A stretch of DNA of 53,534 bases from Roseomonas sp. (GCA_020249465.1 JADCFP010000031.1:1-53534), one strand, 5' to 3'. Counted from the first letter of the stretch, positions 1 to 9,443 are shown. A program made the numbers and translations. Notes: generated by a model not told the origin, from the letters alone.

Positions 1-2167
1 AAAGCGATTGCGCATTACCAGAACCACCTTGCAGCCAGTCATTATCCGCACCACCCCAGGCACCCTGCAGCGTGCCACTACCCAGGATCAGCGTGTCATG
101 GCCGCCATCACCGTTAAGGCTATCGGAACCGGCATCGCCGATCAGCGTGTCGCGGCCATTGCCACCCCAAAGTGAGTCGGATCCAGCGCCACCAATCAGG
201 CTGTCATTATGTTCCCCGCCATCCAGCGTATCATTGCCGCCAAGGCCAAGGATTGAATCATTGCCATCGAACCCTTGGATCGATTCAGCCAGGTCTTCGC
301 CTATCAGAAGCTGGTCAATAGGGCCTATGGTAGCCGCGATATTAACGCTTTCCCATCCGCGCACAAAAACCGTGGTGCCAAGCGCGCTATAGGTGGTCCA
401 ATCACCGCTGGTGACCAGCACCCAGCCTTCGCTGCCAAGATTGAGCGTATCGGCGCCATTGCCGCCATCCAGCGTGTCGTTGCCGGTGCCGAAGACATAG
501 CTGTGCTGATCATCGGCGCCGCGGAAATCGAGCCAGTCATTGCCCGCACCGCCAACCAGGCTATCGGGGCCATGCACACCACCGCCGCCGAGCAACGTAT
601 CGTCGCCCGCGCCGCCAATCAAACTATTGTCGTAAGAATTAAGACTGGCTTCGATGGAATCATCGCCCGCGCCGCCTTCAAGCCATTGCTGCGCGAAGCC
701 GCCAGTCAGCGTGTCCTGGCCTTCGCCACCGTCAAGAGACTGAAGACCTCCACCGCCGGCGCGCAACTCGTCATCACCATCCTGGCCGAACAGGTTCTGG
801 AAGATGCCGTCACCCGCGACAATGCTGTCTGCGCCATTCCCGCCGCGGAATTCCTGGCCGATGCCGACGCCACCCATCAGCGTATCATTGCCATCCTGTC
901 CGCCGGAATCCTCAACATCATCGCCATAAAGTATTTGATTACTGCCGGTGCCAGCTAGCAGGCTATCGGCGCCAGTCCCTCCATAAAGCCGCGCTGCAAA
1001 TTGACCATTGAAGCTGCTGCCGACAAGCGTGTCATTGCCATCCTCGCCAGCGATGGCCAAGCTACTGCCATTTGCATCGGCGCCCGAAAGACTGTCATCG
1101 CCCGCGCCACCACCGAGTTGTTGGTCATTCCCGCTGCCGGCGACCAGCGTGTCCCGCCCATCCTCACCAAATAGCTGTTGTCGCGGGCCACCGCTGCCGA
1201 TCAGGCTATCATCATTATTGCCGCCGGACAGGTATTGTTCTTCGCCATTACCGGCGATCAGAATGTCATTGCCATCATCGCCGATAAGTCTTTGGTATTG
1301 GCCGCTGCCACCAATCAGCAGATCATGCCCACCACCGCCCTGGAATTCCTGCAGAGTGCCTTCACCGCCAACCAAGGTATCGGCGCCACCCTGATAATAG
1401 AAGGAAGGTCCGGCATCATCGCCATAGAAGTATTGAAAGCCGGTCTGTCCTGAACCGACGTGGATACCGGCCTCAAGGTAGTCATTGCCGGCATTGCCGT
1501 AGAGAATTTGCGCCGCGCCAGAACCGCCCCGAAGAATGTCATCATTGTCGCCGCCGAACAGAGCCTGGTTCGCGCCAGAACCGCCCAGAATACTGTCGTT
1601 GCCGTTGCCGCCATCCCATTCATTATAGCCAAGCAAGGAACTGGCCCCGGCCGCGATCGTATCATCGCCATCATCGCCATAGAGAAGTTCAGCATGGCGG
1701 GTCCCGCTATTGCCGATCAGGCAGTCATTGCCGATGCCGCCTGAAAGCCGAAAAGATGAACTCGTAGCGGAAATCCCAGCAGCAGCGGAAAGCGTATCAT
1801 TGCCAGCCTCACCAGCCAGCAGTTCAACCCGTTCAATCAGGCCAGTCAGCAGCAGATCATCATGGCCACTGCCGTAAACCACATCCACATTGACCAGGCT
1901 GTCATTGCCGGCCGCACCGGAACTGCTGCCTGCACCAAAATTGACCGTGACACCGCCTGAGGCGCCTTCGTAGCTGACACGGTCGTACCCCGCGCCGGTT
2001 ACATCAGCGACGATCGTGTCATCGCCACCGCCACCGATAATGAAGTCATCGCCGCCAATACCAAGAATGCTGTCATGGCCATTACCCGGGTTGCCGCCGG
2101 AAACGCCACCGCTCACGGAATCAGGCGTGATCGTGTCATTGCCACCGGTGCCAATGATATTGGGCAT
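1..2167 (-). CDS. Giant RTX-like repeat protein, 3' end outside window
   Basis: Reading the minus strand from the ATG at 2167 gives an open frame of 722 codons with no stop before the left edge, so the C-terminus is missing. It begins MPNIIGTGGNDTITPDS and then consists almost entirely of Gly/Asp repeats of the RTX (hemolysin-type calcium-binding) kind. No enzymatic domain or signal peptide is visible, as expected for type I secretion substrates. After a block of the common DRVSYEGASGGVTVNF type, most of the chain (codons from about 1600 down to 610) is a regular 19-residue repeat with consensus [VI]GGxGxxQxLxGxxGxD[ST]L, unlike the canonical 9-residue RTX unit. Such proteins act extracellularly as adhesins or surface-layer-like material; that role is inferred. 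It is paralogous to the protein at 2870-6490. The many plus-strand open frames across it are shadows of the repeats. Confidence 0.85.
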   Translation of the reverse strand, partial: MPNIIGTGGNDTITPDSVSGGVSGGNPGNGHDSILGIGGDDFIIGGGGDDTIVADVTGAGYDRVSYEGASGGVTVNFGAGSSSGAAGNDSLVNVDVVYGSGHDDLLLTGLIERVELLAGEAGNDTLSAAAGISATSSSFRLSGGIGNDCLIGNSGTRHAELLYGDDGDDTIAAGASSLLGYNEWDGGNGNDSILGGSGANQALFGGDNDDILRGGSGAAQILYGNAGNDYLEAGIHVGSGQTGFQYFYGDDAGPSFYYQGGADTLVGGEGTLQEFQGGGGHDLLIGGSGQYQRLIGDDGNDILIAGNGEEQYLSGGNNDDSLIGSGGPRQQLFGEDGRDTLVAGSGNDQQLGGGAGDDSLSGADANGSSLAIAGEDGNDTLVGSSFNGQFAARLYGGTGADSLLAGTGSNQILYGDDVEDSGGQDGNDTLMGGVGIGQEFRGGNGADSIVAGDGIFQNLFGQDGDDELRAGGGGLQSLDGGEGQDTLTGGFAQQWLEGGAGDDSIEASLNSYDNSLIGGAGDDTLLGGGGVHGPDSLVGGAGNDWLDFRGADDQHSYVFGTGNDTLDGGNGADTLNLGSEGWVLVTSGDWTTYSALGTTVFVRGWESVNIAATIGPIDQLLIGEDLAESIQGFDGNDSILGLGGNDTLDGGEHNDSLIGGAGSDSLWGGNGRDTLIGDAGSDSLNGDGGHDTLILGSGTLQGAWGGADNDWLQGGSGNAQSL
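610..1600 (-). repeat. Array of 19-residue Gln-containing RTX-variant repeats
   Basis: Inside the left-edge RTX gene, roughly 15 consecutive units follow a 19-residue period: a nine-residue GGxGxDxL-type half and a ten-residue half in which the calcium-binding Asp is replaced by Gln, as in IGGSGQYQRLIGDDGNDIL and VAGSGNDQQLGGGAGDDSL. A few units carry short insertions, for example around 1390-1450. At DNA level this gives a quasi-periodic 57-bp pattern. Boundaries are approximate and read by eye. Confidence 0.7.
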
Positions 2168-2217
2168 GAATGCAACCCCAGATTGAGGGATATCGTGTGT
2201 CGCAAAATGTAAATGAA

Positions 2218-2246
2218 ACTTTAGCCGGTTGGCGCAGCAAATTCAA
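2218..2246 (-). promoter_or_regulatory. Possible sigma70-type promoter of left-edge RTX gene
   Basis: On the minus strand TTGAAT (2246-2241) and TAAAGT (2223-2218) are separated by exactly 17 bp, each matching four of six consensus bases. Transcription would begin about 45 nt before the ATG at 2167. The stretch is more AT-rich than its surroundings. Pattern match only. Confidence 0.4.
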
Positions 2247-2308
2247 ATAATATGAAGCGGCGGATCGTTTCGCGACGTTCGCTCGGCTGGCGCGCCCCGG
2301 ACGATGCC

Positions 2309-2695
2309 TCAGCCGCGCATCAGCGCGCCCCAAAAGGCCAGGGCCGCCGCGATGGCCATGACGCTAAAACTCCCCATCATGCCAAAGACGCGAAAGCGAT
2401 AATCCTCAGGGTCTTGCACCATGCCCATGCCATGGGAAAGGCGTGCGGCGACCAGCAGCGCCCCCAGCGCGTGCAAAAGCCATGGCCAGGCGCCGCCCCA
2501 TTCCGCCAGGATCAACAGCAGCACCGCAAAGGGCACAAATTCTGCGAAATTGGCATGCGCCCGGATGGCGCGTTCCAGGGCGGCATTGCCCCCTGACCCG
2601 AGCGGGATACGCTCGGCCCGCCGATGGCGGATTACGCGGAAGCTGAGCCAGAGGAAGATCAGCGTCAAAGGCAGGGTCCAGAAGGCGATGATCAT
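2309..2695 (-). CDS. MAPEG-family membrane protein (YecN-like)
   Basis: This 128-residue protein has about four hydrophobic membrane segments (near residues 3-20, 48-68, 72-85 and 105-125). The segment after the first helix, with ALERAIRAHANFAEFVPFAV, matches the MAPEG family (membrane-associated proteins in eicosanoid and glutathione metabolism), whose bacterial YecN-type members are small inner-membrane proteins of mostly unknown function. Length is normal for the family. It lies in the same orientation between the two giant RTX-like genes, separated by about 140 bp on one side and 174 bp on the other. Nothing links it functionally to them; glutathione-S-transferase-like activity is possible but unproven. 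Confidence 0.85.
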   Translation of the reverse strand: MIIAFWTLPLTLIFLWLSFRVIRHRRAERIPLGSGGNAALERAIRAHANFAEFVPFAVLLLILAEWGGAWPWLLHALGALLVAARLSHGMGMVQDPEDYRFRVFGMMGSFSVMAIAAALAFWGALMRG

Positions 2696-2869
2696 GGCGG
2701 GGGGCTCTGCGGTAGGGTGGCGCGCGGTTCATGCCGTCTATCCGGCTTGCTGCGTGATACGGCGGTGAGCATGTGTTGGATATCTCGGTTTGGCTCTCTC
2801 TTGTCTGCTCGGTCGTTGTCGCGAAGGCCCCTCAGCTTGGTTCCGCACTCTTGCAAAAGCACATATCCT

Positions 2870-5800
2870 TCAGGGCGTATTGAACAGCGCCAGAAGCGCG
2901 GCCAGACCATCACTGTAGTTGGTATTCCCTACCAGGATCACATCATCGCCCGCACCGCCCACAAGCCGGTCCAAGCCATCGCCCCCTACAATAGTATCAT
3001 TTCCCGCACCGCCATTCAGCGTATCCGCGCCGCTCTCACCAAAGAGCAAATCATGATCATTACCGCCCAATAGGCTATCGTCATAGGCGGTACCAAAGGT
3101 GCCGGTGATCCCGATCAGGCTATCAAGACCATCCGCGCCGGAGCTTCGGCCAATAGAAAGATCAACCGTTACTGCACCGGCTGCAAAGCGATAATCTGCC
3201 AGGTCCTGACCGCTACCACCGATGATCGTATCATTGCCTGTGCCCCCCCTAAGAAACTCATTCGTATTGCCACCAAGAAGGCTGTCGTCGCCATCACCGC
3301 CCCGTAGCTCCATATTGATGCCACCCCCGGCGGTCACCGTATCATTGCCTTCTCCCCCTTCAAGAATATGAAAGAAACCACCTGTGGCGGTCAGACTATC
3401 GGCTCCCTCGTTGCCATTCATTACTTTTCCGGCACCAAGGGCGACAAGTGTATCGTTGCCTTCAGCACCATAAAGATATTGCGCAATGCCTTCACCACCC
3501 AACAGGCTGTCGTTACCTTCATTTCCCCAAAGGTTCTGGAAAGACCCGCTGCCCCCAACCAGCGTATCATTGCCATTTCCGCCTGAGAGATAGGTGCTGT
3601 AATAGGCGCCGCCCTGGTCAGAAGCGGCGCCGGCAACAAGGCTATCCGCTCCGTCACCTCCAGCAACGAATTCATCGTCACCAAACCCTGCAAGCAAGGT
3701 ATCGTCGCCGTTCCCACCCGACAGGCTCTGCCCCGCAGCATTGCCCAACCTACCGTCCAACAGGTCATTACCGCCGCCACCGATCAGCGTATCGCTGCCG
3801 CCGCCGCCCAAAACAGTATCCGCACCCGACCCACCATCGAGGATATTGCCAAGACCATTCCCCAAAATGCTGTCGTTATTCGCGGCACCCAAAACATTTT
3901 CGATGCTGATTAGAACGTCAGTCTCAGAAACGCTAAACCCGACAAGGGCTGTCCCGGCGGCAAGATCAACGACTACACGCGCGAAAGGCCCATCAATGAT
4001 TCTGGGATGGTTCAGGAAAACGGCCCAGTCATTGCCAGCGCCGCCAAACACGGTATCGGCGCCGAAACCGCCTTCAAAAGTTTCGTCAGAAGCTGTGCCG
4101 AAAAGCGAGTCGTCTCCAAAGGATCCGAACAGAAACTGCCCGGCACCCCCGCCCGCGACAAGGGTGTCAGCCCCGGCATCGCCACCTGAGAGGGTCTGCG
4201 CGGTGCCAAAGGCGGCCAGGATGCTATCGTCGCCCCTGCTGCCTAACACACCCTCGAAGCCTGAAAGACTATCAACCCCGAGACCCTCAGCGCGGCCAGT
4301 CGCCAAATTGATTGTCAGCGGGGTGGAGATTTCATCATAAACTACCCAATCGGCGCCCCCGGCGCCGCCTGCAAGTGTATCATTACCCAGGCCACCGCTC
4401 AGGCTTTCATTGCCAGCGCTGCCAAATAGGGAATCATTACCACTGCCCCCCAAAACCCCCGCGGCACCGACAATGCTATCTCTGCCCGGGGACCCGAAAT
4501 TACGGCCGGTGACAAGGTCTACCGTCTGATCAAATGACCACATTGCATAGCTCACCCAAGAACCTGGGCCGGAACTCACTATCGTGTTCTGGCCAGACGC
4601 ACCCGAAAGGGTCGCGGTAGCCAATTCAGAGATCAGAAAATCATCGCCCAGGCCACCATCCAGGAACTGACCTGCACCGCTGCCCGCCGAAAGGCTGTCA
4701 TTGCCCATTTCACCGAAAATGCTTTGAGCGCCGCCATCACCGCCGAAAAGTCGGTCATCTTCGTTGCCGCCCAGCAGATACGTGCCAAAGCCACCCCCAC
4801 CATAAAGCGTATCCGCGCCCACATCCCCAGCAAGAGTGGCGCCGCCCAATCCTCCGACCAGGTAATCATTCCCTAACCCGCCATGCAGTGAAGCAGCGCT
4901 TCCGGCGCCACCCAAAAGCGAATCAGCGCCCGCATCCCCTGATATTGTCTGATTAAGGCCAGAGCCGCCAACCAAACTATCCGCATCATCGCCGCCGAAT
5001 AACTCCTGATTATCGCCGCTACGGCCCACAAGCGTATCGGTACCGGCGCCGCCAGAGAGCCATTGCTTGCCGGTCGGGCCAAATCTATCGCTCGCCAAGA
5101 GCGAATCAGCACCCGCGCCACCATCGAGCGAGGAACCGCCGCTGGCTATACCGCCCGAGAGAGTATCAGCGCCGTCCTCCCCCACCAGGGTCTGAGAGGC
5201 GCCTACGCTCAGAAGGCTATCCCCATCTGCCCCACCGAACAGGTACACATCAAAACTGGTACCAGTCAGCGTATCAGCACCCGCATCACCCCGAAGGGTT
5301 TGAACTTGCAAACCTGCCTGAAGACTATCTGCGCCCGCGCCACCCGATAGGCTATGATTATAGCCCTCGCCACCAATCAGCGTATCGTCGCCAGCATCAC
5401 CGGAAAGTGTCTGGTCATTTCCAACGCCACTCAACAGCAGATCATTATTATTGCCCCCAAAAAGATATGCCCGACTGCTCGATGAGCGGGCGCCACCGCC
5501 CGCCAGCGTATCGGCGCCCGCGTCGCCTGCGAGGGTTTGATTTTCATTAAAGGGGCCTGCCAGCAAACTGTCATTGCCTTCACCCCCAGCCAGTGACTGG
5601 TCCGCGAGCGTCGAGATTGACAGAGCTGTCAGCGTATCGCTGCCGGCATCGCCAGAAAGAGTTTGCTCCCTGAAACTGGCCACCAAGCTATCATCGCCCT
5701 GCCCGCCAGAAGCACTTTCATAGCCGGCCTGCAGCGTGTCATGGCCGTCATCGCCAGACGCATATTGCGCGAAACCGCCAATAATTCTGTCGTCGCCATC

Positions 5801-6490
5801 ACCGCCGGCAAGCGTGGAATAGGAAGCGCCACCGGTGATGGTGTCATTCCCCCCAGCACCGCTCAAGACCATGGCCTCGAAGCCAAGGCTGGTGCCTGCG
5901 GTCAGACTATCGGCGAGGTTACTCCCAATGGCAATGTCAATGCCGAAAAGACTGTCATTGCCCGCAGCGCCAGAACTACGCCCTACGGTTTGCGGGGGCG
6001 CGAAACTGGTATTGACAGCGTTGATATTGATGGTGACACCGCCTGAGGCAGCCCGATAATCCACAATATCGCGATGATACCCGCCTACTAGCGTATCGTC
6101 GCCAAGTCCACCAACCAATATATCATCGTTGATGCCGCCATCCAGCCAATCATTCCCATCGGCACCAAAAAGACTGTCATTGCCATAGTTACCAGATAAA
6201 GAGTCGTTCGCGCCGGCACCAATCAGGGTATCGGCATAGCTCCCCCCTTCAAGCGCTTCAATCGAGATAAAAGTATCATTGCCCGCCGCACCACTGCTGC
6301 GGCCCGTGCTCAAATCAGCGAGGACACCGCCGGTCGCACTCCAGTACCCTACCCAATCATTGCCGCCGCCTCCGTCAATCCAATCATTGAAGCTGCCGGA
6401 AATGATGGTGTCATCGCCGACGGTGGATGGCGGAAATGAGGTCGGAGAAACCGTATCATTGAATAATGAGGACAGTACAAGAAACGCCAT
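2870..6490 (-). CDS. Giant RTX-like repeat protein (1206 aa)
   Basis: Complete gene of 1206 codons; a GGAGG motif stands 8 nt before the ATG at 6490. The protein is almost all Gly/Asp repeats: canonical GGxGxDxL nonapeptides at both ends, a long central tract of 19-residue Gln-type repeats, and about six copies of a 40-residue module of the form WVxYxxxxxxxxVDLxxGRxxGxxGxDSL. No catalytic domain, cysteine or signal peptide is seen. It ends DDVILVGNTNYSDGLAALLALFNTP, a hydrophobic tail consistent with an uncleaved C-terminal type I secretion signal. Such all-repeat RTX proteins are typically calcium-stabilised extracellular or surface-layer-like proteins; that is inferred. A PrtD/PrtE-type exporter is encoded about 26 kb away at 32467-35531. 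Confidence 0.88.
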   Translation of the reverse strand: MAFLVLSSLFNDTVSPTSFPPSTVGDDTIISGSFNDWIDGGGGNDWVGYWSATGGVLADLSTGRSSGAAGNDTFISIEALEGGSYADTLIGAGANDSLSGNYGNDSLFGADGNDWLDGGINDDILVGGLGDDTLVGGYHRDIVDYRAASGGVTININAVNTSFAPPQTVGRSSGAAGNDSLFGIDIAIGSNLADSLTAGTSLGFEAMVLSGAGGNDTITGGASYSTLAGGDGDDRIIGGFAQYASGDDGHDTLQAGYESASGGQGDDSLVASFREQTLSGDAGSDTLTALSISTLADQSLAGGEGNDSLLAGPFNENQTLAGDAGADTLAGGGARSSSSRAYLFGGNNNDLLLSGVGNDQTLSGDAGDDTLIGGEGYNHSLSGGAGADSLQAGLQVQTLRGDAGADTLTGTSFDVYLFGGADGDSLLSVGASQTLVGEDGADTLSGGIASGGSSLDGGAGADSLLASDRFGPTGKQWLSGGAGTDTLVGRSGDNQELFGGDDADSLVGGSGLNQTISGDAGADSLLGGAGSAASLHGGLGNDYLVGGLGGATLAGDVGADTLYGGGGFGTYLLGGNEDDRLFGGDGGAQSIFGEMGNDSLSAGSGAGQFLDGGLGDDFLISELATATLSGASGQNTIVSSGPGSWVSYAMWSFDQTVDLVTGRNFGSPGRDSIVGAAGVLGGSGNDSLFGSAGNESLSGGLGNDTLAGGAGGADWVVYDEISTPLTINLATGRAEGLGVDSLSGFEGVLGSRGDDSILAAFGTAQTLSGGDAGADTLVAGGGAGQFLFGSFGDDSLFGTASDETFEGGFGADTVFGGAGNDWAVFLNHPRIIDGPFARVVVDLAAGTALVGFSVSETDVLISIENVLGAANNDSILGNGLGNILDGGSGADTVLGGGGSDTLIGGGGNDLLDGRLGNAAGQSLSGGNGDDTLLAGFGDDEFVAGGDGADSLVAGAASDQGGAYYSTYLSGGNGNDTLVGGSGSFQNLWGNEGNDSLLGGEGIAQYLYGAEGNDTLVALGAGKVMNGNEGADSLTATGGFFHILEGGEGNDTVTAGGGINMELRGGDGDDSLLGGNTNEFLRGGTGNDTIIGGSGQDLADYRFAAGAVTVDLSIGRSSGADGLDSLIGITGTFGTAYDDSLLGGNDHDLLFGESGADTLNGGAGNDTIVGGDGLDRLVGGAGDDVILVGNTNYSDGLAALLALFNTP
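4620..5690 (-). repeat. Array of 19-residue Gln-containing RTX-variant repeats
   Basis: The central part of the 1206-residue RTX-like protein repeats with a 19-residue period, for example VGGSGLNQTISGDAGADSL, FGGDGGAQSIFGEMGNDSL and SAGSGAGQFLDGGLGDDFL. In some units Gln is replaced by Tyr, Ala or Ser (YGGGGFGTYLLGGNEDDRL). Units of 18 residues are interspersed. The same consensus occurs in the RTX gene at 1-2167, so it is a shared family trait. Limits are approximate. Confidence 0.65.
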
Positions 6491-6669
6491 GGATGTCGCC
6501 TCCGGAAACGCCTAAATTTCATGATCACGTAATATTTCGTTAGCAATTTGGTGAATTTAGGGCAAGGTTTTTCGATCTCCCGGACCATGGCCGCCACGAT
6601 TCCAGGGCCGCAGTCTCCCAGTGAATGCCCCATTCCCATTCCCCGCCCGAACCGGCATAGGTTAACGCC

Positions 6670-7830
6670 ATGGCAACTCAGAAAACCGCCCTGATTCTTG
6701 GCGCCGGTATTATGGGGCTTTGCACCGCCTGGGCGCTGGCCCGTGCCGGCTGGCGGGTGCGCGTGATTGAACAGGCGCCCATCCCCAATCCGCGCGGGGC
6801 CTCGGTTGATCAGCACCGCCTGATCCGCCACGCCTATGGCGCGCAGGCTGGCTATATGCGAATGGTTGTCCCCGCCTATGCGGCCTGGGAGATGATCTGG
6901 GCCGCAATCGGCGCGCGGCATTACGTGGAAACCGGCGTGCTGGCGCTGGCCAATCATCAGGGCGGCTGGCTTGCGGAAAGCCATGTTGCGTTACGGGCCG
7001 ATGGGCATGCCTGTGCTGACCTATCGCCGGATCAGATCACCACGCGCTTTCCCATGCTGTCCGATACCGGCATCGCCGCCGCCTTCACCTTGCAACGCGG
7101 GGGCGTTTTGCTGGCTGAAAGGATTGTCGCTGGCCTCGCCGCGCATCTCGCGAGGCTTGGTGTGGTGTTCGAAGCCGCCGAAGTCGCTGCCGCCCAACCG
7201 GCGCGCAAAACCCTACGCTTGGTAAGTGGCGCGGAACGCAGCGCTGATCTGCTGGTGCTCGCCGCCGGTCCCTGGGGGCCAAGGCTGCTCGGCACTGGGC
7301 TTACTGGCCGCGTGGTTCCTTCCCGACAAATCCTGGTGCGGCTTGAAGCCCCGCCTGCCTTCCGCGCCGCCTGGGAAGCCGCGCCCATGCTGCTTGATCT
7401 GGCCGAAGATGGCGGGTTTTACGCCGTGCCGCCGGTCGCAGGCACCGCGCTCAAAATCGGGGATCACCGCTTTTCCCGCCAGGGCGATGCCAGGGCGGAC
7501 CCGCGCGCGGCCATGCCCTCAGAAATCGAGGAAATTCTGGCACTGGCCCGCCCGCGCCTGATTAATGCGGAAGCCTATCGCGTCTTGGGTGCCAAGGCCT
7601 GTTATTACGATGTGGAAGACCGGGAGGAATTCATCCTGGAAGCCGCGGCCCCCGGTTGCTTTGTCATGTCAGGCTTTTCCGGCCATGGCTTCAAATTCGC
7701 CCCGCTTTTGGGTCTGGCCCTGGCCGCGGCGGCAGAGGATAATACGCTCGCCCGCGCCCTGCCGGGATGGGCCGCTGGGCGGGATGCGCCCGCGCCCGGT
7801 TTGCTTGCTGCCTTGGAGTCCGCCCCATGA
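6670..7830 (+). CDS. FAD-dependent amine oxidase, sarcosine-oxidase type (DAO family)
   Basis: Flavoenzyme of 386 residues. The N-terminus has the dinucleotide-binding motif LGAGIMGLCTAWALARAGW followed by an acidic strand end (VRVIE). DQHRLIRHAYG near residue 50 and GHGFKFAPLLG near residue 345 are hallmarks of monomeric sarcosine oxidase and N-methyl-amino-acid oxidases, which oxidise secondary amines to imines with formation of hydrogen peroxide. The exact substrate cannot be read from sequence. An AGG stands about 10 nt before the ATG. It is divergent from the RTX gene at 2870-6490 across about 180 bp and overlaps the following acyl-CoA dehydrogenase start by 4 nt (ATGA), implying translational coupling. 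Confidence 0.85.
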   Translation: MATQKTALILGAGIMGLCTAWALARAGWRVRVIEQAPIPNPRGASVDQHRLIRHAYGAQAGYMRMVVPAYAAWEMIWAAIGARHYVETGVLALANHQGGWLAESHVALRADGHACADLSPDQITTRFPMLSDTGIAAAFTLQRGGVLLAERIVAGLAAHLARLGVVFEAAEVAAAQPARKTLRLVSGAERSADLLVLAAGPWGPRLLGTGLTGRVVPSRQILVRLEAPPAFRAAWEAAPMLLDLAEDGGFYAVPPVAGTALKIGDHRFSRQGDARADPRAAMPSEIEEILALARPRLINAEAYRVLGAKACYYDVEDREEFILEAAAPGCFVMSGFSGHGFKFAPLLGLALAAAAEDNTLARALPGWAAGRDAPAPGLLAALESAP

Positions 7831-9443
7831 CCACAACTGCCGCTGATGATCTGATTTTCGGCCTGACGCGCCTGGTTGACCTGCCTGGTCTGACCAATGC
7901 CGCCGGCGCGCCTCTGTCTGCCGATGACATTGCGCAGATTGTGACTGAGGCAAACCGTTTTTGCACCGAAGCGCTGCAACCGAAAGCCCAGGAAGCGGAT
8001 AAGCAGGGTGCCCGCTACGCCAATGGCACGGTCACGACGCCGGCGCATTACCCAGCCTTGTACGACCAATGGCGCGAAGGCGGTTGGCAGGGGCTGGCCG
8101 CACCGGTGGAACATGGCGGGCAGGGCCTGCCGCTCAGCCTTTGGACCGCCATGACGGAATTGGGCATGGCGGCGGATACATCCTTCATGCTCGGCCCGCT
8201 GCTCACGGCTGGGGCGATTGATCTGCTCCGCCATCACGCCACGCCGGATCAGGCGGCGCGCTGGTTGCCGCCCATGATCGCGGGTGAATGGACCGGCGCG
8301 ATGTGCCTGACCGAACCGCAAGCCGGCAGCGATTTGGGCATGCTGCGCACGCGCGCGGAACCGCTGGACAATGGGCGTTATGCCTTGCACGGGCAGAAGA
8401 TTTTCATCACCTGGGGCGAGCATGATTGTGCCGGCAATATCCTGCATCTGGTGCTGGCGCGCCTGCCGGATGCGCCGCCGGGTTCACGCGGGATTTCGCT
8501 GTTCGCCGCGCCGAAAATCCTACCCGATGGCGCACGCAATGCGTTCCGCTGCGGTGGTATCGAACGCAAAATGGGCATCCATGGCAGCCCCACCTGCATC
8601 ATGTTGTATGAGGGTGCGGAGGCCGAGATGGTCGGCGAACCGCATCGCGGCCTGCAAGCCATGTTCGCCATGATGAATAATGCCAGGCTTGGCGTTGGTA
8701 CCCAGGGTGTGGCGCATGGTGCGGCGGCGCTCAGGCTCGCGGAAGCCTATGCCGCGCAGCGCGTGCAGAATGGGCGGGCTATTGCGGAACACCCGGATGT
8801 GGCGCGCATGCTGATGGAAATGCGCGCGACCACGCTCGCTGCCCGGCTGATCATGCTGGAAGCGGCGGTGGCTGCCGACCGCGCCGAGCTTTTGGGCGAT
8901 GCCGCCGCCAGCACGCGCTTGGCGCTGCTGATCCCGGTGTTGAAGGCTTGGGCGACGGATCGGGGGGTCGAAACCGCCTCCCTCGGCGTGCAGGTGCATG
9001 GCGGCATGGGCTTCATCGAGGATACCGGCGCCGCCCAGGTGCTGCGCGATGCCCGCATTGCCCCGATTTATGAGGGCACCAATGGCATCCAGGCGATTGA
9101 CCTGCTGACCCGCAAGCTCGCCCGCGATGGCGGGGCCGAAATGCGGGCCCTGATCGCGGAGATCGCGGCGCTCCCGGATGCCAGGCTGCGTGCCGCGGCG
9201 GAAGGGCTGGCCCGGACCACGGAAGCGGTACTCGCCGAACAAGGTCGCGATGCAGAGGCTGGTCAAGCGCTCGCGACTGCCTATTTGGATGCGGTGGGCT
9301 GGGTCCTTGGGGGTGCTCTTCTCGCGCGGGCGGCTGCGGCGGATGGCGCGGCTTATGGGGCGGTGGCGGATTTCTATCTGCGGCGGCTTCTGCCGCGTGC
9401 TGGGGCGCGCTTCGCGGAAATTGAGGGGGCGATGGCAGCCTAA
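7827..9443 (+). CDS. Acyl-CoA dehydrogenase (long, DmdC-like form)
   Basis: Protein of 538 residues starting at the ATG that overlaps the previous stop; an upstream in-frame ATG at 7767 would add 20 residues lying inside the previous gene. It has the classical acyl-CoA dehydrogenase core: MCLTEPQAGSD for FAD and substrate binding, and IYEGTNGIQ carrying the probable catalytic Glu. An N-terminal helical extension and a C-terminal extension after the core give the architecture of the DmdC (3-methylmercaptopropionyl-CoA dehydrogenase) branch. It oxidises an acyl-CoA to the 2-enoyl-CoA, passing electrons to ETF. The substrate is unknown, and DmdC function itself should not be assumed. Coupled to the upstream amine oxidase. 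Confidence 0.85.
   Translation: MTTTAADDLIFGLTRLVDLPGLTNAAGAPLSADDIAQIVTEANRFCTEALQPKAQEADKQGARYANGTVTTPAHYPALYDQWREGGWQGLAAPVEHGGQGLPLSLWTAMTELGMAADTSFMLGPLLTAGAIDLLRHHATPDQAARWLPPMIAGEWTGAMCLTEPQAGSDLGMLRTRAEPLDNGRYALHGQKIFITWGEHDCAGNILHLVLARLPDAPPGSRGISLFAAPKILPDGARNAFRCGGIERKMGIHGSPTCIMLYEGAEAEMVGEPHRGLQAMFAMMNNARLGVGTQGVAHGAAALRLAEAYAAQRVQNGRAIAEHPDVARMLMEMRATTLAARLIMLEAAVAADRAELLGDAAASTRLALLIPVLKAWATDRGVETASLGVQVHGGMGFIEDTGAAQVLRDARIAPIYEGTNGIQAIDLLTRKLARDGGAEMRALIAEIAALPDARLRAAAEGLARTTEAVLAEQGRDAEAGQALATAYLDAVGWVLGGALLARAAAADGAAYGAVADFYLRRLLPRAGARFAEIEGAMAA

Noticed and set aside
72-1744. Several overlapping plus-strand open frames rich in Ile, Ala, Pro and Ser
   Set aside because: They are antisense shadows of the Gly/Asp repeat gene on the minus strand; their repetitive composition simply mirrors GGxGxDxL codons.
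610-6050. Periodic DNA repeats that could suggest a CRISPR array or satellite
   Set aside because: Spacing follows codon periods (27, 54 or 57 bp), repeats are degenerate and in frame with one long protein, and no cas gene is present.
6349-6984. Minus-strand 211-codon frame between the RTX and amine oxidase genes
   Set aside because: It overlaps the starts of both genes and encodes no conserved motif; the region is better read as a divergent promoter.
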